Notes: generated by a model not told the origin, from the sequence alone. Positions 7,417 through 16,694 are shown, counted from the first letter of the stretch. The stretch is 64,000 nucleotides of DNA from Kitasatospora sp. NBC_00240 (GCF_026342405.1 NZ_JAPEMU010000001.1:8432001-8496000), one strand, 5' to 3'. A program made the numbers and translations.

Positions 7417-8811
7417 TCAGGCGTCCGCGGAGGCGGGCAGCAGGGCCGGCGGTGGGGAGGCCGGGTCCGGCGGCTCGGCCGAATCCAGCTCCGAGGTCGA
7501 GGTCGAGGTCGCGCCGGCGGAACCGGTGGACGTGGCCGAGTTCGCCGCGGTGGCCGTCGCCGCCGCCGTGGCCGTCGTGGTGGCGGTCGACGCCTCCGAG
7601 GCCGACGGCGAGAGGGTCACCGGCGGCGAGGATTTCGTCGCCGACGAGGTGGAGCCGGTGGCCGGCGACCCCGTGGACGGGGTCCCGGTGGCCGGGTGCG
7701 AGGAGGCCGACGAGGAGGCCGAGGACGAGCCGGCGGACGGCGTTCCCGTGGACGGCGTCCCGGTGGGCGGGTGCGAGGAGGCCGAGGAGGAGGTCGACGC
7801 GGAGGAGGAGGCCGAGGAACTCGCCGTCGGCGAGGTCCCGGGGACGCCCGGGGCCAGCGGCTCCTTCGGGGCGGGCACGGGCTTGTCGGCCGTGGTCGCG
7901 TGGCCCGTCTCGCGGGCGAACCAGGTGCCGGTGGTGACGTTGACCAGCACGATCTGGGTGACCGGGGCCGGCGCGGGCGTCACCACGACCAGCGACGACG
8001 GCTGGAAGCTCGACCACCCCTTGCCGGTGTACGTGACCCCGCCCGAGGCCAGCACCGGCGGGGTCAGCGGGTTGCCGCAGGCGCAGCGGACCCGGGGGAC
8101 GCCCTGGGAGTCGACCAGTACGGCGGTGCCGGCCTGCAGGACGGCCTGGTAACCGATCGCGCTGCCGTTCTGGTAGTTGTGGTTGGTGACCCGGGTGTCG
8201 GCCCGCAGCACGACCGAGGTGAGCGAGCGCAGGTAGGCGGGGATCGCCGACTGCTCGATGCCCTCGGCGGAGGCCCAGGCCTTGCCCTTGTCGCCGGAGG
8301 CCGTCTGGGTGATCAGCCGTTCGACGTCGCAGGCCGGCTTCTTCATCTCGCCGCCGTACAGGCCGGTGGCCGTCCCCTGGACGCTGTGGATGCCCGTGGC
8401 GCCGGACGACGCCTTGGACGCGGCGGAGGCGGGCGCGGACTCCGCCGGACCGGTCTCGGTCGCCACCGACTCGGTGAACGGGGCGTCACCCGAGTCCACC
8501 GGGGTCTGCAGGGCGACCTCCTTGATGGCGGTGTTGCTGCTGCCGCCGCTCTGATGAGTGACGATCAGCAGGCCCGCGACCAGGGCCAGTACCGCCGTCC
8601 CCACGATCGGCGCGACCCGGCGCCAGTTCCGCCACCACGGTGACGGGGGCTGCCCGGACGGACCGCTCGGCGGCGACGGCGGCGGGCCGGAGCCCGGGCC
8701 CGAACCGGGACCGGAGCCGGAGCCGGGGCCCGAACCTGCGCCCGACGAGGACCCGGAGAGCGGTCCTGAGGGTGGACCGGACGGGGGGCCGGATTGCGGT
8801 GGGGAACTCAT
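7417..8811 (-). CDS. Membrane-anchored DUF6777-type protein with Ser/Ala/Thr-rich tail
   Basis: 464 residues. A Pro/Gly/Ser-rich cytoplasmic N-terminus (1-58) is followed by one transmembrane helix (about 66-86, VAPIVGTAVLALVAGLLIVT) and an extracellular domain with the conserved cysteines of this Streptomyces family (KKPACDVERLITQ, VPRVRCACGNPLTPP). The tail from about residue 325 is low-complexity Ser/Ala/Thr/Pro with short repeats (SSSASSHPATGTPSTGSP), as in wall-spanning linkers. Role unknown. The family often sits beside the streptophobe and kinase genes found here. The DUF number is recalled from memory. Confidence 0.8.
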   Translation of the reverse strand: MSSPPQSGPPSGPPSGPLSGSSSGAGSGPGSGSGPGSGPGSGPPPSPPSGPSGQPPSPWWRNWRRVAPIVGTAVLALVAGLLIVTHQSGGSSNTAIKEVALQTPVDSGDAPFTESVATETGPAESAPASAASKASSGATGIHSVQGTATGLYGGEMKKPACDVERLITQTASGDKGKAWASAEGIEQSAIPAYLRSLTSVVLRADTRVTNHNYQNGSAIGYQAVLQAGTAVLVDSQGVPRVRCACGNPLTPPVLASGGVTYTGKGWSSFQPSSLVVVTPAPAPVTQIVLVNVTTGTWFARETGHATTADKPVPAPKEPLAPGVPGTSPTASSSASSSASTSSSASSHPPTGTPSTGTPSAGSSSASSSASSHPATGTPSTGSPATGSTSSATKSSPPVTLSPSASEASTATTTATAAATATAANSATSTGSAGATSTSTSELDSAEPPDPASPPPALLPASADA

Positions 8812-9140
8812 CGGGTCTCCATTCCGGCGGCAGCCGGGGGGACCGCTGCCGACAGGCTGATGTCCCGTCCTTTCTGCCCCGGATCTTCACCGCCCGCAAC
8901 AGCAGGAGGAGTTGACGGCGAGTTGTGCCGACCCGGGGCCGATGCCGGCCGGCGGCGCAAGCCGGGGCGGCCGAACGGGGCACGCGGGGCCGCGGCGGCG
9001 GGCCACCGGGTGCGTTCGGCCCAAGGCGGTGGGCGGGCCCGCCGGACCTGGGCGACCCTGGAGCCACGGGCGGACGGCGGCGCGGTTCCCACCGGCCCCG
9101 CGGCACAGGACACCGACACTCCCGGACATCAGGAGCACGT
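8812..9140. other. Divergent promoter region (DUF6777 / streptophobe)
   Basis: 329 bp between divergent starts at 8811 and 9141. It must hold both promoters, but I see no clear -35/-10 pair or palindrome beyond GC-rich sequence. Confidence 0.4.
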
Positions 9141-10523
9141 ATGCAGCAGCAGCCCCCGCACAGTCCGGACGGGCCGTCCGGCGAGGCGGCCGCGCCCCGC
9201 CGGCCCGGCTCGCCGGGCCTGCTGCGCGGCTGGCTGGACGCGCTCGCGGTGGTGCTCTCCGGGCTGGTGGTGATGGCCGCACTGGCCGCCGTCGGCCTGC
9301 TGCTCGGCCGGGCTGACTCGCTCCCGGGGGGTTCCTTCCCCTCCGTGCTCGCCGCGACGCTGGCCCTGGCGGTCGGCGGCAGCGTGCGGATCGACGGCGG
9401 CGCGGGCTTCTTCGCCGAGGTGAACGCCGGCATCACGGTGATGCCGCTCTCGGTGGGGCTGGCCGGCGCCCTGGTGATGGTCGAGGTGTTCCTGCGCCAG
9501 CTGCGGTTCCGTGCGGTGGCCGCGGGCGGCGAACTGCTCGGGCGGGTGGCCCGGGTGGTGGTGCTCTGGCTGGCGGCGCTCGCGGTGATCGTCTCGGTCG
9601 CCCGGCACACCTTCGTGGTGGAGATCGGCGGCGACCTGGTCCAGACGATCGGAGGGGCCCTCGGACTGACCCCCGAGGTCGGGTTCCACGCGGACGTCCC
9701 GCGCACCCTCGGCTTCGGGCTGCTGTGGCTGCTGGTGGTGCTGGCGGCGGCGTTCGCGGTTTCGCGCCGGGCGCCGCTGCCGCGCGCGGCGCTGCCGTAC
9801 CAGCAGGCCGTCCGCCCGGCGGCGTTCGCGATGCTGATGGTGCTGCTGGTGTACGCCGTGATCGGGGTGGTCGTCGGCGTGGTCACCGCGCTGGTCCACG
9901 GGAACGCGCGCGAGACCCTCGCCGTGGTGCTGCTGGCGGTGCCCAACCTGGCCTGGCCGGCCTTCGGCCTGGGCCTGGGCGTGCACTGGCACGGGCACCT
10001 GACCGGCGCGATCGGCCTGCCGATGCCGCCGGTGCTGGCGGACGTGCTGCGGACGCCGGACGGCCGGGAGGTCACCGTCAGCCTGGGCACCCTGGCCGAC
10101 CACGACGGCCGGATCTGGTGGCTCCCGGTGCTGGCCGGGGTCCTGCTGCTGGCGGCCGGCTTCCTGATGGCCCACCGGTCGCCGAAGGGCGTAAGGATCT
10201 GGCAGCACGCCGTGCGGATGGGCCTGGCGCTGGCGGTCACCATGCTGCTGATCGGGGTGCTGTCCCGGGTCTCCGCCGCTTACGGCCTGGCCGTCCTGGG
10301 GGTGAACCCGGACGAGGGCGGGCTCGGCGGGCTGCTGGGCTCGGTGCTGGGCGGCAGCACCGCGCAGAGCCTCGGCAGCGGCTCGCTGTCGCTGCAGCCC
10401 GAGCTGTGGTGGGCGGTCCTGCTGGGGGCCGGGTGGGGGCTGCTGGCCGGCGCGCTGGGGGGTCTGCTGGCGGGCCACCTCCGCCGCCGCGGCGAGGTCG
10501 CCGAACCGGACGGCCGGGGCTGA
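9141..10523 (+). CDS. Streptophobe-family multi-pass membrane protein
   Basis: 460 residues with about ten to eleven hydrophobic helices, e.g. residues 28-50 (LAVVLSGLVVMAALAAVGLL), GVVVGVVTALVHG, and LPVLAGVLLLAAGFLMAH, and a final GAGWGLLAGALGGLLAGHL. The streptophobe family is restricted to streptomycetes and relatives and has no known function. ATG at 9141 follows AGGAG; the longer frame from 8925 lacks a ribosome site and is GC-skew run-on. It is convergent with the kinase gene. Confidence 0.85.
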   Translation: MQQQPPHSPDGPSGEAAAPRRPGSPGLLRGWLDALAVVLSGLVVMAALAAVGLLLGRADSLPGGSFPSVLAATLALAVGGSVRIDGGAGFFAEVNAGITVMPLSVGLAGALVMVEVFLRQLRFRAVAAGGELLGRVARVVVLWLAALAVIVSVARHTFVVEIGGDLVQTIGGALGLTPEVGFHADVPRTLGFGLLWLLVVLAAAFAVSRRAPLPRAALPYQQAVRPAAFAMLMVLLVYAVIGVVVGVVTALVHGNARETLAVVLLAVPNLAWPAFGLGLGVHWHGHLTGAIGLPMPPVLADVLRTPDGREVTVSLGTLADHDGRIWWLPVLAGVLLLAAGFLMAHRSPKGVRIWQHAVRMGLALAVTMLLIGVLSRVSAAYGLAVLGVNPDEGGLGGLLGSVLGGSTAQSLGSGSLSLQPELWWAVLLGAGWGLLAGALGGLLAGHLRRRGEVAEPDGRG

Positions 10524-10533
10524 TCGCACCGGC

Positions 10534-10585
10534 GGCACCGGCCCGGAGCACCGCCGTCCGCAGCGGTGCCGTCCGGGCCGGTGCC
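10534..10585. terminator. Nested bidirectional hairpin
   Basis: GGCACCGGCCCGG (10534-10546) pairs perfectly with 10573-10585, and a second stem GCACCGC/GCGGTGC (10548-10554 with 10563-10569) nests inside. It lies between convergent streptophobe and kinase genes. A triplicated CAGAATCCCG-like unit follows (about 10597-10622). Confidence 0.7.
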
Positions 10586-10652
10586 GTTCGGTCCGCAGAA
10601 TCCCGCAGAATCCCGCAGATTCCGGTAGCGCCCGCAGGGTCCCGCGGGTCGG

Positions 10653-11762
10653 TCAGCGGCCCGGCCCGCCGTACCCGGGGCCGGGCGAGCGGGGGGCGAA
10701 GACGGGCAGCGCCCAGGCGGGCGGCGAGGGCGGGGCGGTCGGCTCCGGCGGCATCCCGCCGGGCCGGGCGGCCGCCAGGGCCGGGACCACCTCGGTCGCC
10801 GGGCCGGCCGACTGCCAGCGGCCGCCGTCCGCGGGCCCCCCCGTGGTGGCGGCCCGCAGCTCCGCGACGAAGCCCAGACAGGTGTCGTACCGCTCCTCGG
10901 GCGTCTTGGCGAGCGCCCCCGCCAGCACCGCGTCCACCGCCGGCGGCAGGTCGGGCCGGAACGGGGTGATCGGGGGCGGCGGCTCGTTGAGATGGGCCCA
11001 GAGCAGCGCGACGTCGTCCTCGCGTCGGAACGGTGGGGCGCCCGCCAGCATCTCGAACACCACGCAGCCGAGGCTGTAGAGGTCGCAGCGGCCGTCCACC
11101 GGCCGCCCGGAGATCTGCTCCGGCGCCGCGTAGTCGAGGGTGCCCACGATCTGCCCGACGGTGGTCAGCCCGCTCAACGAGAGCGACTTCTTGGTGAGCC
11201 CGAAGTCCGCCAGGTAGAGGTGCTCCGGGTGCTCGCTGTCCGTCCCCGCCGCGACCAGGATGTTGCCCGGCTTGACGTCCCGGTGGACCAGCTCGTGCTC
11301 GTGCGCGGCGTCCAGCGCCGACGCCACCTGGGCCGCCATCCGGACGGTCTGGTCGGCCGGCAGCGGCCCGTCCCGGTTGAGCAGGGTGCGCAGATCCCGC
11401 CCCGGGACGTAGCGCATGGCGATGTAGAGGATCCCGTCCGCCTCGCCGGCCTCGAAGACGGGGATGATGTTCGGGTGGTCGATCGCGGCGGCGACCTGCG
11501 ACTCGTGGATGAAGCGCTGCCGGAACACCTCGTTGCGGGCCAGTTCCGGGGCCAGCAGCTTGACCGCGACCGTCCGGCCCAGCCGCAGGTCCTTGGCGCG
11601 GTAGACCACGGCCATGCCGCCTCGGCCGCTCTCCCGCTCCAGTTCGTACCCGGCGATCCGGCGGCCCACCATGCCCGACGGCAGGCTGGGCGAGGGGTCG
11701 GTGGTCTTCTCGGGCACCCGCTCGGTCGGCTGCTCGGGCTGCGGCCCCGGTCCGGCGTTCAC
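10653..11762 (-). CDS. Serine/threonine protein kinase (PknB-like, soluble)
   Basis: 369 residues. The kinase domain spans about 37-300 with the Gly-rich loop (ESGRGGMAVVYRAKD), catalytic Lys68 (TVAVKLL), HRD loop (LVHRDVKPGNIL), DFG (LADFGLTKK) and the APE segment (DYAAPEQISG). It has no transmembrane helix or PASTA repeats; the C-terminal 60 residues are Ala/Pro/Gly-rich. It overlaps the preceding gene by 4 bp, so the two are translationally coupled. The FHA domains of the nearby ABC protein are plausible readers of its phosphorylation. Confidence 0.95.
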   Translation of the reverse strand: MNAGPGPQPEQPTERVPEKTTDPSPSLPSGMVGRRIAGYELERESGRGGMAVVYRAKDLRLGRTVAVKLLAPELARNEVFRQRFIHESQVAAAIDHPNIIPVFEAGEADGILYIAMRYVPGRDLRTLLNRDGPLPADQTVRMAAQVASALDAAHEHELVHRDVKPGNILVAAGTDSEHPEHLYLADFGLTKKSLSLSGLTTVGQIVGTLDYAAPEQISGRPVDGRCDLYSLGCVVFEMLAGAPPFRREDDVALLWAHLNEPPPPITPFRPDLPPAVDAVLAGALAKTPEERYDTCLGFVAELRAATTGGPADGGRWQSAGPATEVVPALAAARPGGMPPEPTAPPSPPAWALPVFAPRSPGPGYGGPGR

Positions 11763-12406
11763 CGGTCACCCGTCCGGGTGGGTTCGTACCCGGCCGGGCG
11801 GCCGCCGCCGGGCGCGGGCGGATGGGCGGGCGGCGGGCTGCTTGGACGCGCGGGCCCGCCCGGGGGCGGCGGAGTGCTCGGGGCGGCCGCGTCGGGCGGC
11901 GGCGTGGCCGGCGCCGCGGGGGCGGCCGGGCGGCCGGCCGCGTAGGTCTGCAGCTGGAGGCCGTCGCAGTAGCACCAGCGGTCGTGCACCTGGTCGTACA
12001 GCCAGAGCGACTCCCCGTCGACCAGCACGCCGACCCGCAGCCCCCGGGCCCGGTTGCCGAAGGTCTCCAAGTCGATCCGTCCCTCGGCGAGGTCGTCCAG
12101 CAGCCCCCGGTGCAGGCCCAGCGCCCGCTCGGCCTCGGCCAGCATCGGCCGGGGGTCCGCCGCGCGGCTGAGCGGCCCGGCGGCGGTGCCGGGCTCGGCG
12201 GGCAGGGTGATCAGCAGCCGGCCGTCCACCCAGGCCGACCAGCCGTTGGAGCAGACGATCCGGCTCCAGTCGCCTTCCCGGTCCAGCAGCTGGACGGGCA
12301 GCAGCGGGTCGAGCCGGGCCGAGGGGTGGGTGGGGTCCGGCGCCGTCCAGGTCGGCATTCCGTCCTGCGGGGCCACATGGGTGGGACGGAACACGAACTC
12401 GTTCAT
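11759..12406 (-). CDS. SH3-like domain protein coupled to the kinase
   Basis: 215 residues starting MNEFVFRPTHVAPQDGMPTW. Residues about 15-70 resemble a bacterial SH3-like barrel (LDPLLPVQLLDREGDWSRIV, SNGWSAWVDGRLL). The middle part (about 90-150) is helical, then WLYDQVHDRWCYCDG, and a long Pro/Ala tail follows. The stop overlaps the kinase start by 4 bp. It may be a scaffold or sensor partner of the kinase; this is inferred only from the coupling. Confidence 0.75.
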   Translation of the reverse strand: MNEFVFRPTHVAPQDGMPTWTAPDPTHPSARLDPLLPVQLLDREGDWSRIVCSNGWSAWVDGRLLITLPAEPGTAAGPLSRAADPRPMLAEAERALGLHRGLLDDLAEGRIDLETFGNRARGLRVGVLVDGESLWLYDQVHDRWCYCDGLQLQTYAAGRPAAPAAPATPPPDAAAPSTPPPPGGPARPSSPPPAHPPAPGGGRPAGYEPTRTGDR

Positions 12407-12493
12407 ACACCGGTCCTATCCATCGGGAGGCCCGTCCGCCACTCGGCATCGGCCCGGCGGGCCTGCCGCCGAACGGGGCCGGCGGGGGCGCCG

Positions 12494-14833
12494 CTACTTC
12501 CGCATGATGGCGGGCTCGTGCCGGCGCAGCAGCAGGGAGATCGCGACGGCGAGCGCCAGCGAGAGCACCACCAGCATCCCCATGCAGGTCAGCCACACCG
12601 AGGAGGCATGGCGGAACAGCGGGTCGGCGGTGAGGTTGGTCGGCAGGATCTGGTGCAGGTCGATGGTGGCGGCCATCGCGCCGAGGCCCCAGCGGGACGG
12701 GACCAGCCAGCCGAACTGCTCCAGGCCGGGCACGCCGTGCAGTTTGAGCATGGCACCGCTGAAGACGATCTGGATCACCGACAGCAGCACCAGCATCGGC
12801 ATGGTGGCCTCCTCCCGGCTGACCAGGGCGGAGATGAGCAGGCCGAGCATCATCGCGGTGAACGAGAGCAGCGCGACGGCCAGGGTGATCTCGATCAAGG
12901 GGTCGAAGTACACGCCGCTGCTCACGGCGACCTTCAGGTCCACCCCGACCAGTCCGACCATGGTGAGGACGGTCGCCTGGATCACGGTGATCACTCCGAG
13001 CACCACCACCTTGGAGGTCAGGTAGGCGGACCTGGAGAGGCCCACCACCCGTTCTCGCCGGTAGATCGCCGTCTCCTTGATGACTTCACGGACGGCGTTG
13101 GCCGATCCGGTCAGCACTCCGCCGATGCACAGCGTCAGCAGGCAGTTGAGGGCGTTCTCCGAGGTCAGCCGGGAGCCGGCCATCGCCCGGCACATCGCAC
13201 CCACGATGAAGGGCAGCGCGACCATGATGATGAGGAACATCCGGTCCGCCGCCAGCACCGAGAAGTACCGGCGCACCAGGGTGCTGAGCTGGGAGCCCCA
13301 GCTCTGCGGCTTGGGCGGCGGGGCGTAGGCCTGCGCGGCCGCGGCCTGCGGGGCCGGCCGCTCGACGGCCGAGGCGATGAACTCGCCGTACCGGGAGGAC
13401 TCCCGGAACCGGCTCGCCCAGGCCCGGTCGTCGTCGCTCTCGAAGGCCTCGAAGGCCTGCGGCCACTCGTCGAAGCCGAAGAAGGCCAGCGCGTCCTCGG
13501 GCGGTCCGTAGTAGGCGGTGCGCCCGCCCGGGGCGAGCACCAGCAGGCGGTCGCAGACGTCCAGGCTCAGCACGCTGTGGGTGACCACGACGACCGTCCG
13601 GCCGTCGTCCGCCAGCCCGCGCAGCATCTGCATCACCGAGCGGTCCATCCCCGGGTCCAGGCCGGAGGTCGGCTCGTCGAGGAAGAGCAGCGACGGCTTG
13701 GTGAGCAGCTCCAGGGCGACGCTGACCCGCTTGCGCTGCCCGCCGGAGAGACTCGAGATCACCTGGTCGGCCCGCTTGTCCAGGCCGAGTTCGTGGATCA
13801 CCTCGGTGACCCGGGCCTCGCGCTCGGCCTTGGCGGTGTCGCCGGGGAAGCGTAATTCGGCGGCGTAGCGCAGGGCGCGGCGCACCGAGAGTTGGGTGTG
13901 CAGGATGTCGTCCTGCGGGACGAGTCCGATCCGCTGGCGCAGTTCCGCGTAGTCCCGGTAGAGGTCGCGGCCGTCGTAGAGGACACTCCCGTCGTCGGCG
14001 GGCCGCAGGCCGGTGAGGGCGTTGAGCAGGGTCGACTTGCCCGCTCCGCTCGGACCGGCGACGGCCACCAGGGTCTTCTCGCCCACCGGGAAGCTGACGT
14101 TGTCCAGCAGGACCCGCTGGTCCTTGCCGACCCGCACCGTCAGCCCCTGCACGTTCAGCGAGACCAGGCCGGTGTCGGCGTACTCGACGAGTTCGCCGCC
14201 CTGCAGGCAGAAGGCCGAGTGCCCGATGCCGATGATGTCGGCCGGGCCGACGGTGGCCACCGTCACCGGACTGCCGTTGAGGAAGGTCCCGTTGTGGCTG
14301 GCCAGGTCGGCGATCTCGTACCGGCCGTCCGGCAGCGCGCTCAGCTCGGCGTGGTGCCGGGAGACCAGCAGGTCGTCCACCACCAGGTCGTTGTCGTCGG
14401 CGCGGCCGATCCGGATGGTGCGGGTGGGCAGCGGACGGACCCGGGTCGGCTGCCGGAAGACTCCCGACGCCTCCGGCGCCACCAGGGACGGCCGCTCGTA
14501 GACGGTCGGCTCGGGCAGACTGCTGAAGCTGGCCGAGGGCCCGTCGGTGGCATTGCCGAACCGCACCGTGCTGCCCGGCTCCACGCCCCACTGCCGGACC
14601 TGGTGGCCCTCGGCGAAGGTGCCGTTGGTGCTGCCGACGTCCTCCAGCAGCCAGTGCCCGTCGTCCGCCCGCAGCACGGCGTGGTGCCAGGACACCCGGG
14701 GATCGTCCAGGACGATCTCGCTGGTGGGGTCCCGTCCGACGTGGTACGACCGGCTCGGGGCGATCAGCTGCGAGTCGGTGTCGGTGGCGAGGACCAGTGG
14801 CGGCGCGGTGGGCGCGCCTGCGCGCTCTCCCAT
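12494..14833 (-). CDS. Double-FHA ABC-2 type exporter (ABCG-like half transporter)
   Basis: 779 residues. FHA domain 1 is at about 28-90 (HVGRDPTSEIVLDD, SWHHAVL, STNGTF) and FHA domain 2 at about 138-200 (RIGRADDNDLVVDD, SRHHAEL, HNGTF). An ABC ATPase follows at about 225-440 with Walker A G260-T268 (GPSGAGKST), signature SLSGGQRKRVS and Walker B LLFLDEPTSGLDPG. An ABC-2 membrane domain with six helices ends the chain. The architecture matches mycobacterial Rv1747, whose transport is controlled by Ser/Thr kinases. The kinase encoded just downstream makes similar control likely here. Substrate unknown. Confidence 0.93.
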   Translation of the reverse strand: MGERAGAPTAPPLVLATDTDSQLIAPSRSYHVGRDPTSEIVLDDPRVSWHHAVLRADDGHWLLEDVGSTNGTFAEGHQVRQWGVEPGSTVRFGNATDGPSASFSSLPEPTVYERPSLVAPEASGVFRQPTRVRPLPTRTIRIGRADDNDLVVDDLLVSRHHAELSALPDGRYEIADLASHNGTFLNGSPVTVATVGPADIIGIGHSAFCLQGGELVEYADTGLVSLNVQGLTVRVGKDQRVLLDNVSFPVGEKTLVAVAGPSGAGKSTLLNALTGLRPADDGSVLYDGRDLYRDYAELRQRIGLVPQDDILHTQLSVRRALRYAAELRFPGDTAKAEREARVTEVIHELGLDKRADQVISSLSGGQRKRVSVALELLTKPSLLFLDEPTSGLDPGMDRSVMQMLRGLADDGRTVVVVTHSVLSLDVCDRLLVLAPGGRTAYYGPPEDALAFFGFDEWPQAFEAFESDDDRAWASRFRESSRYGEFIASAVERPAPQAAAAQAYAPPPKPQSWGSQLSTLVRRYFSVLAADRMFLIIMVALPFIVGAMCRAMAGSRLTSENALNCLLTLCIGGVLTGSANAVREVIKETAIYRRERVVGLSRSAYLTSKVVVLGVITVIQATVLTMVGLVGVDLKVAVSSGVYFDPLIEITLAVALLSFTAMMLGLLISALVSREEATMPMLVLLSVIQIVFSGAMLKLHGVPGLEQFGWLVPSRWGLGAMAATIDLHQILPTNLTADPLFRHASSVWLTCMGMLVVLSLALAVAISLLLRRHEPAIMRK

Positions 14834-14870
14834 ACTCGGATTCTAGGCCCACCCGCCGCCGGCCGCCCCG

Positions 14871-15125
14871 TCAGCGTTTCGCCCGGCGGCGGGCGGCGAC
14901 CCAGCCGATGACCATCCCGACCAGCAGGGTCACCGTCAGTACCACCCACAGCGGCAGGGTGACGGTGGGTACCCACAGCCGGATCGAGACCGAGCCGGTG
15001 TTGGCGGCGATGAACCAGATCGCGAGAACGATGAGGATGCCGATCCCGATCGTGCGCAGCCGTACCGCCCGGCCCTTGACCGTGACCTTCGAGGGTTCGT
15101 GCGGAGGCAGGGTTTTCTCAGCCAT
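14871..15125 (-). CDS. LapA-like (DUF1049) membrane protein
   Basis: 84 residues with two transmembrane helices (about 24-41, TIGIGILIVLAIWFIAAN, and 56-76, TLPLWVVLTVTLLVGMVIGW) joined by the NTGSVSIRLWVPTVTLP strand-like linker typical of the LapA/DUF1049 family, and a basic tail. The start at 15125 gives the family's usual length; its ribosome site is weak. Function in actinomycetes is not established. Confidence 0.8.
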   Translation of the reverse strand: MAEKTLPPHEPSKVTVKGRAVRLRTIGIGILIVLAIWFIAANTGSVSIRLWVPTVTLPLWVVLTVTLLVGMVIGWVAARRRAKR

Positions 15126-15270
15126 GGCCCCAGTATCGTGCGAATTGCCCCACTCGCACCGTTCGGGCGATCTCCGTCCCGACCCGGGCGGTGACGGGAG
15201 GGGCCGATGTTCGCTGTCGGTGTTCGCCGTTTTGCTCCCCGTAGTGGGCGCTTCGTTGGACAATCGGGGC

Positions 15271-15786
15271 ATGAGCGAATCGGTGGGCGAGGGCGGGGAC
15301 CTGGGGCAGCGGACCGACCGCGATCGGGACGCGGCGGGCCGGGCCCGCAACGCGCGGCCGCGGGACGGCCTCGGGCGGCCGCTGCCGTACGGCGCGGCCG
15401 GTGTGACCCGGCAGGAGGAGGGGGTGCAGCGCTCGCCGGAGGAGGCGCTGGCCGAGGCCCAGCGACTGCTGGACGCCGGGCGGCCCTTCCATGCGCACGA
15501 GGTGCTGGAGGACATGTGGAAGGCCGCGCCGGCCTCCGAACGGCAACTCTGGCGCGGGCTGGCGCAGTTCGCCGTCGGCCTGACCCACGCCGCGCGCGGC
15601 AACTCGGCCGGCTCCGGCGCGCTGCTGGCCCGGGCCGCCGAGGCACTGGCGCCCTTCGCGCGGACGGCCCCGTACGGGATCGACGTGACCGCGCTGGCCC
15701 GCTGGGCCGGTGAGCAGGCCACCCGCCCCGCCTACGCGGTCGCGCCGAACACCCCGAGGCTGCGGAGCGGTGCGGCCGGCCGCTGA
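15271..15786 (+). CDS. DUF309 domain protein
   Basis: 171 residues. A basic N-terminal extension (1-50) leads into the DUF309 helical bundle with its hallmark LLDAGRPFHAHEVLEDMWK and WRGLAQFAVGLTHAARGN. Family members are small helical proteins of unknown role, suggested to bind metal or nucleic acid through the conserved HEV/E motif. It stands alone and is divergent from the LapA-like gene. Confidence 0.85.
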   Translation: MSESVGEGGDLGQRTDRDRDAAGRARNARPRDGLGRPLPYGAAGVTRQEEGVQRSPEEALAEAQRLLDAGRPFHAHEVLEDMWKAAPASERQLWRGLAQFAVGLTHAARGNSAGSGALLARAAEALAPFARTAPYGIDVTALARWAGEQATRPAYAVAPNTPRLRSGAAGR

Positions 15787-15897
15787 CCGAGCCGGCCCCT
15801 GGGGGCGGTCGGTCCGGGGTGCGGTCGGTCCTCGGCCGGATCGTCGGTTGTCGGGTCGCTCGGTCGCTCGGTCGTCGCTCCGCCGGCCGCGGTGCGG

Positions 15898-16311
15898 CTA
15901 CTCGGCCTCGGCGAGGACGCGTGCCAGGGTCGCGACGGCGGCGGCCGCGTCCACGCCCTCCGCCCGTACGGTGACGTCGGCGCCCCGGGTGGCGCCCAGT
16001 CCCAGCACCGCCAGGATGCCGGTCGGGCTGGCCGACCGGCCCGCGTGCTCGACCCGGATGGTGCTGCGGAACCCGGCGGCCGCCCTGGCCAGTGCGCCGG
16101 CCGGGCGGGCGTGCAGGTTCGCGGGGAGTCGGACGGTCGCCTCGGCGGTCGCCGGCCGGTCGGCCGGATCCCGGGCGGGGCGGGGGAGTTCCGCAGCGGT
16201 GGCGGGGCGCGCGGGGTCGGCGGGGTCGGCGGGGTCGGCGGGGTCGGTGGGGGAGCCGACGCCGATGGGGGCCGATGCTGCGGCGGGCGCGGGTTCAGAA
16301 CTTCCGGACAT
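15898..16311 (-). CDS. ptsH: HPr-family phosphocarrier protein of the Dha island
   Basis: 137 residues. The HPr domain occupies about 57-137 with the phospho-histidine H67 in NLHARPAGALARAAAG and the regulatory-site region ASPTGILAVLGLG. It carries an unusual 55-residue N-terminal extension with DPADPADPADPA repeats and Pro/Ala-rich sequence. ATG at 16311 follows GAGGAGG, and the gene overlaps dhaM by 17 bp. It should pass phosphate from the enzyme I at 20499 to DhaM. Confidence 0.88.
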   Translation of the reverse strand: MSGSSEPAPAAASAPIGVGSPTDPADPADPADPARPATAAELPRPARDPADRPATAEATVRLPANLHARPAGALARAAAGFRSTIRVEHAGRSASPTGILAVLGLGATRGADVTVRAEGVDAAAAVATLARVLAEAE

Positions 16312-16687
16312 CACGGGCCTCCTCGGCTGCGCCGGCGACGGCGTGCACATCGGCTCCGACCGAGGCGGTGACGGCGGCGGCGACCGCACCCTCGACGAAG
16401 GGGGCGTCGACCAGGACGACTCCGGGGCGCGGATGGTCCGCCAGAACGGCACGGGCCGTCAGCACCGAACTGCCGAGGTCCGGCAGGAGGACCACGCCGG
16501 CTCCCCGGTCCGCCTGGTCGAGGGCTTCGAGGACGAGGTCGTAACTGGTGCCGATCCCGCCGTCGGCGGTGCCGCCGGCGGCGATCACGGGGACGCTGTC
16601 GGAGCCGATCTGCGCCAGGAGATCGCGCAGTCCGCCGGCCAGTCCGGGGCTGTGGGACACGAGTACGATGCCGACAGTTTGACTCAT
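16295..16687 (-). CDS. dhaM: PTS-dependent dihydroxyacetone kinase phosphotransferase subunit DhaM
   Basis: 130 residues forming a single EIIA-mannose-type domain: VGIVLVSHSPGLAGGLRDLL with phospho-histidine H12, GGTADGGIGTSYDLVLEAL, then VVLLPDLGSSV. It receives phosphate from HPr and passes it to the ADP held by DhaL. Some enterobacterial DhaM proteins carry fused HPr and enzyme-I domains; here these are separate genes. It is divergent from the IclR gene across 58 bp. Its promoter places transcription start at or next to the ATG, so the message may be leaderless. Confidence 0.9.
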   Translation of the reverse strand: MSQTVGIVLVSHSPGLAGGLRDLLAQIGSDSVPVIAAGGTADGGIGTSYDLVLEALDQADRGAGVVLLPDLGSSVLTARAVLADHPRPGVVLVDAPFVEGAVAAAVTASVGADVHAVAGAAEEARDVRKF

Positions 16688-16694
16688 GGGCCAG

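Noticed and set aside
9141..10523. 469-585 codon minus-strand ORFs opposite the streptophobe gene
   Set aside because: His/Gln/Arg-rich shadow frames; the plus strand gives a coherent multi-helix membrane protein with a ribosome site.
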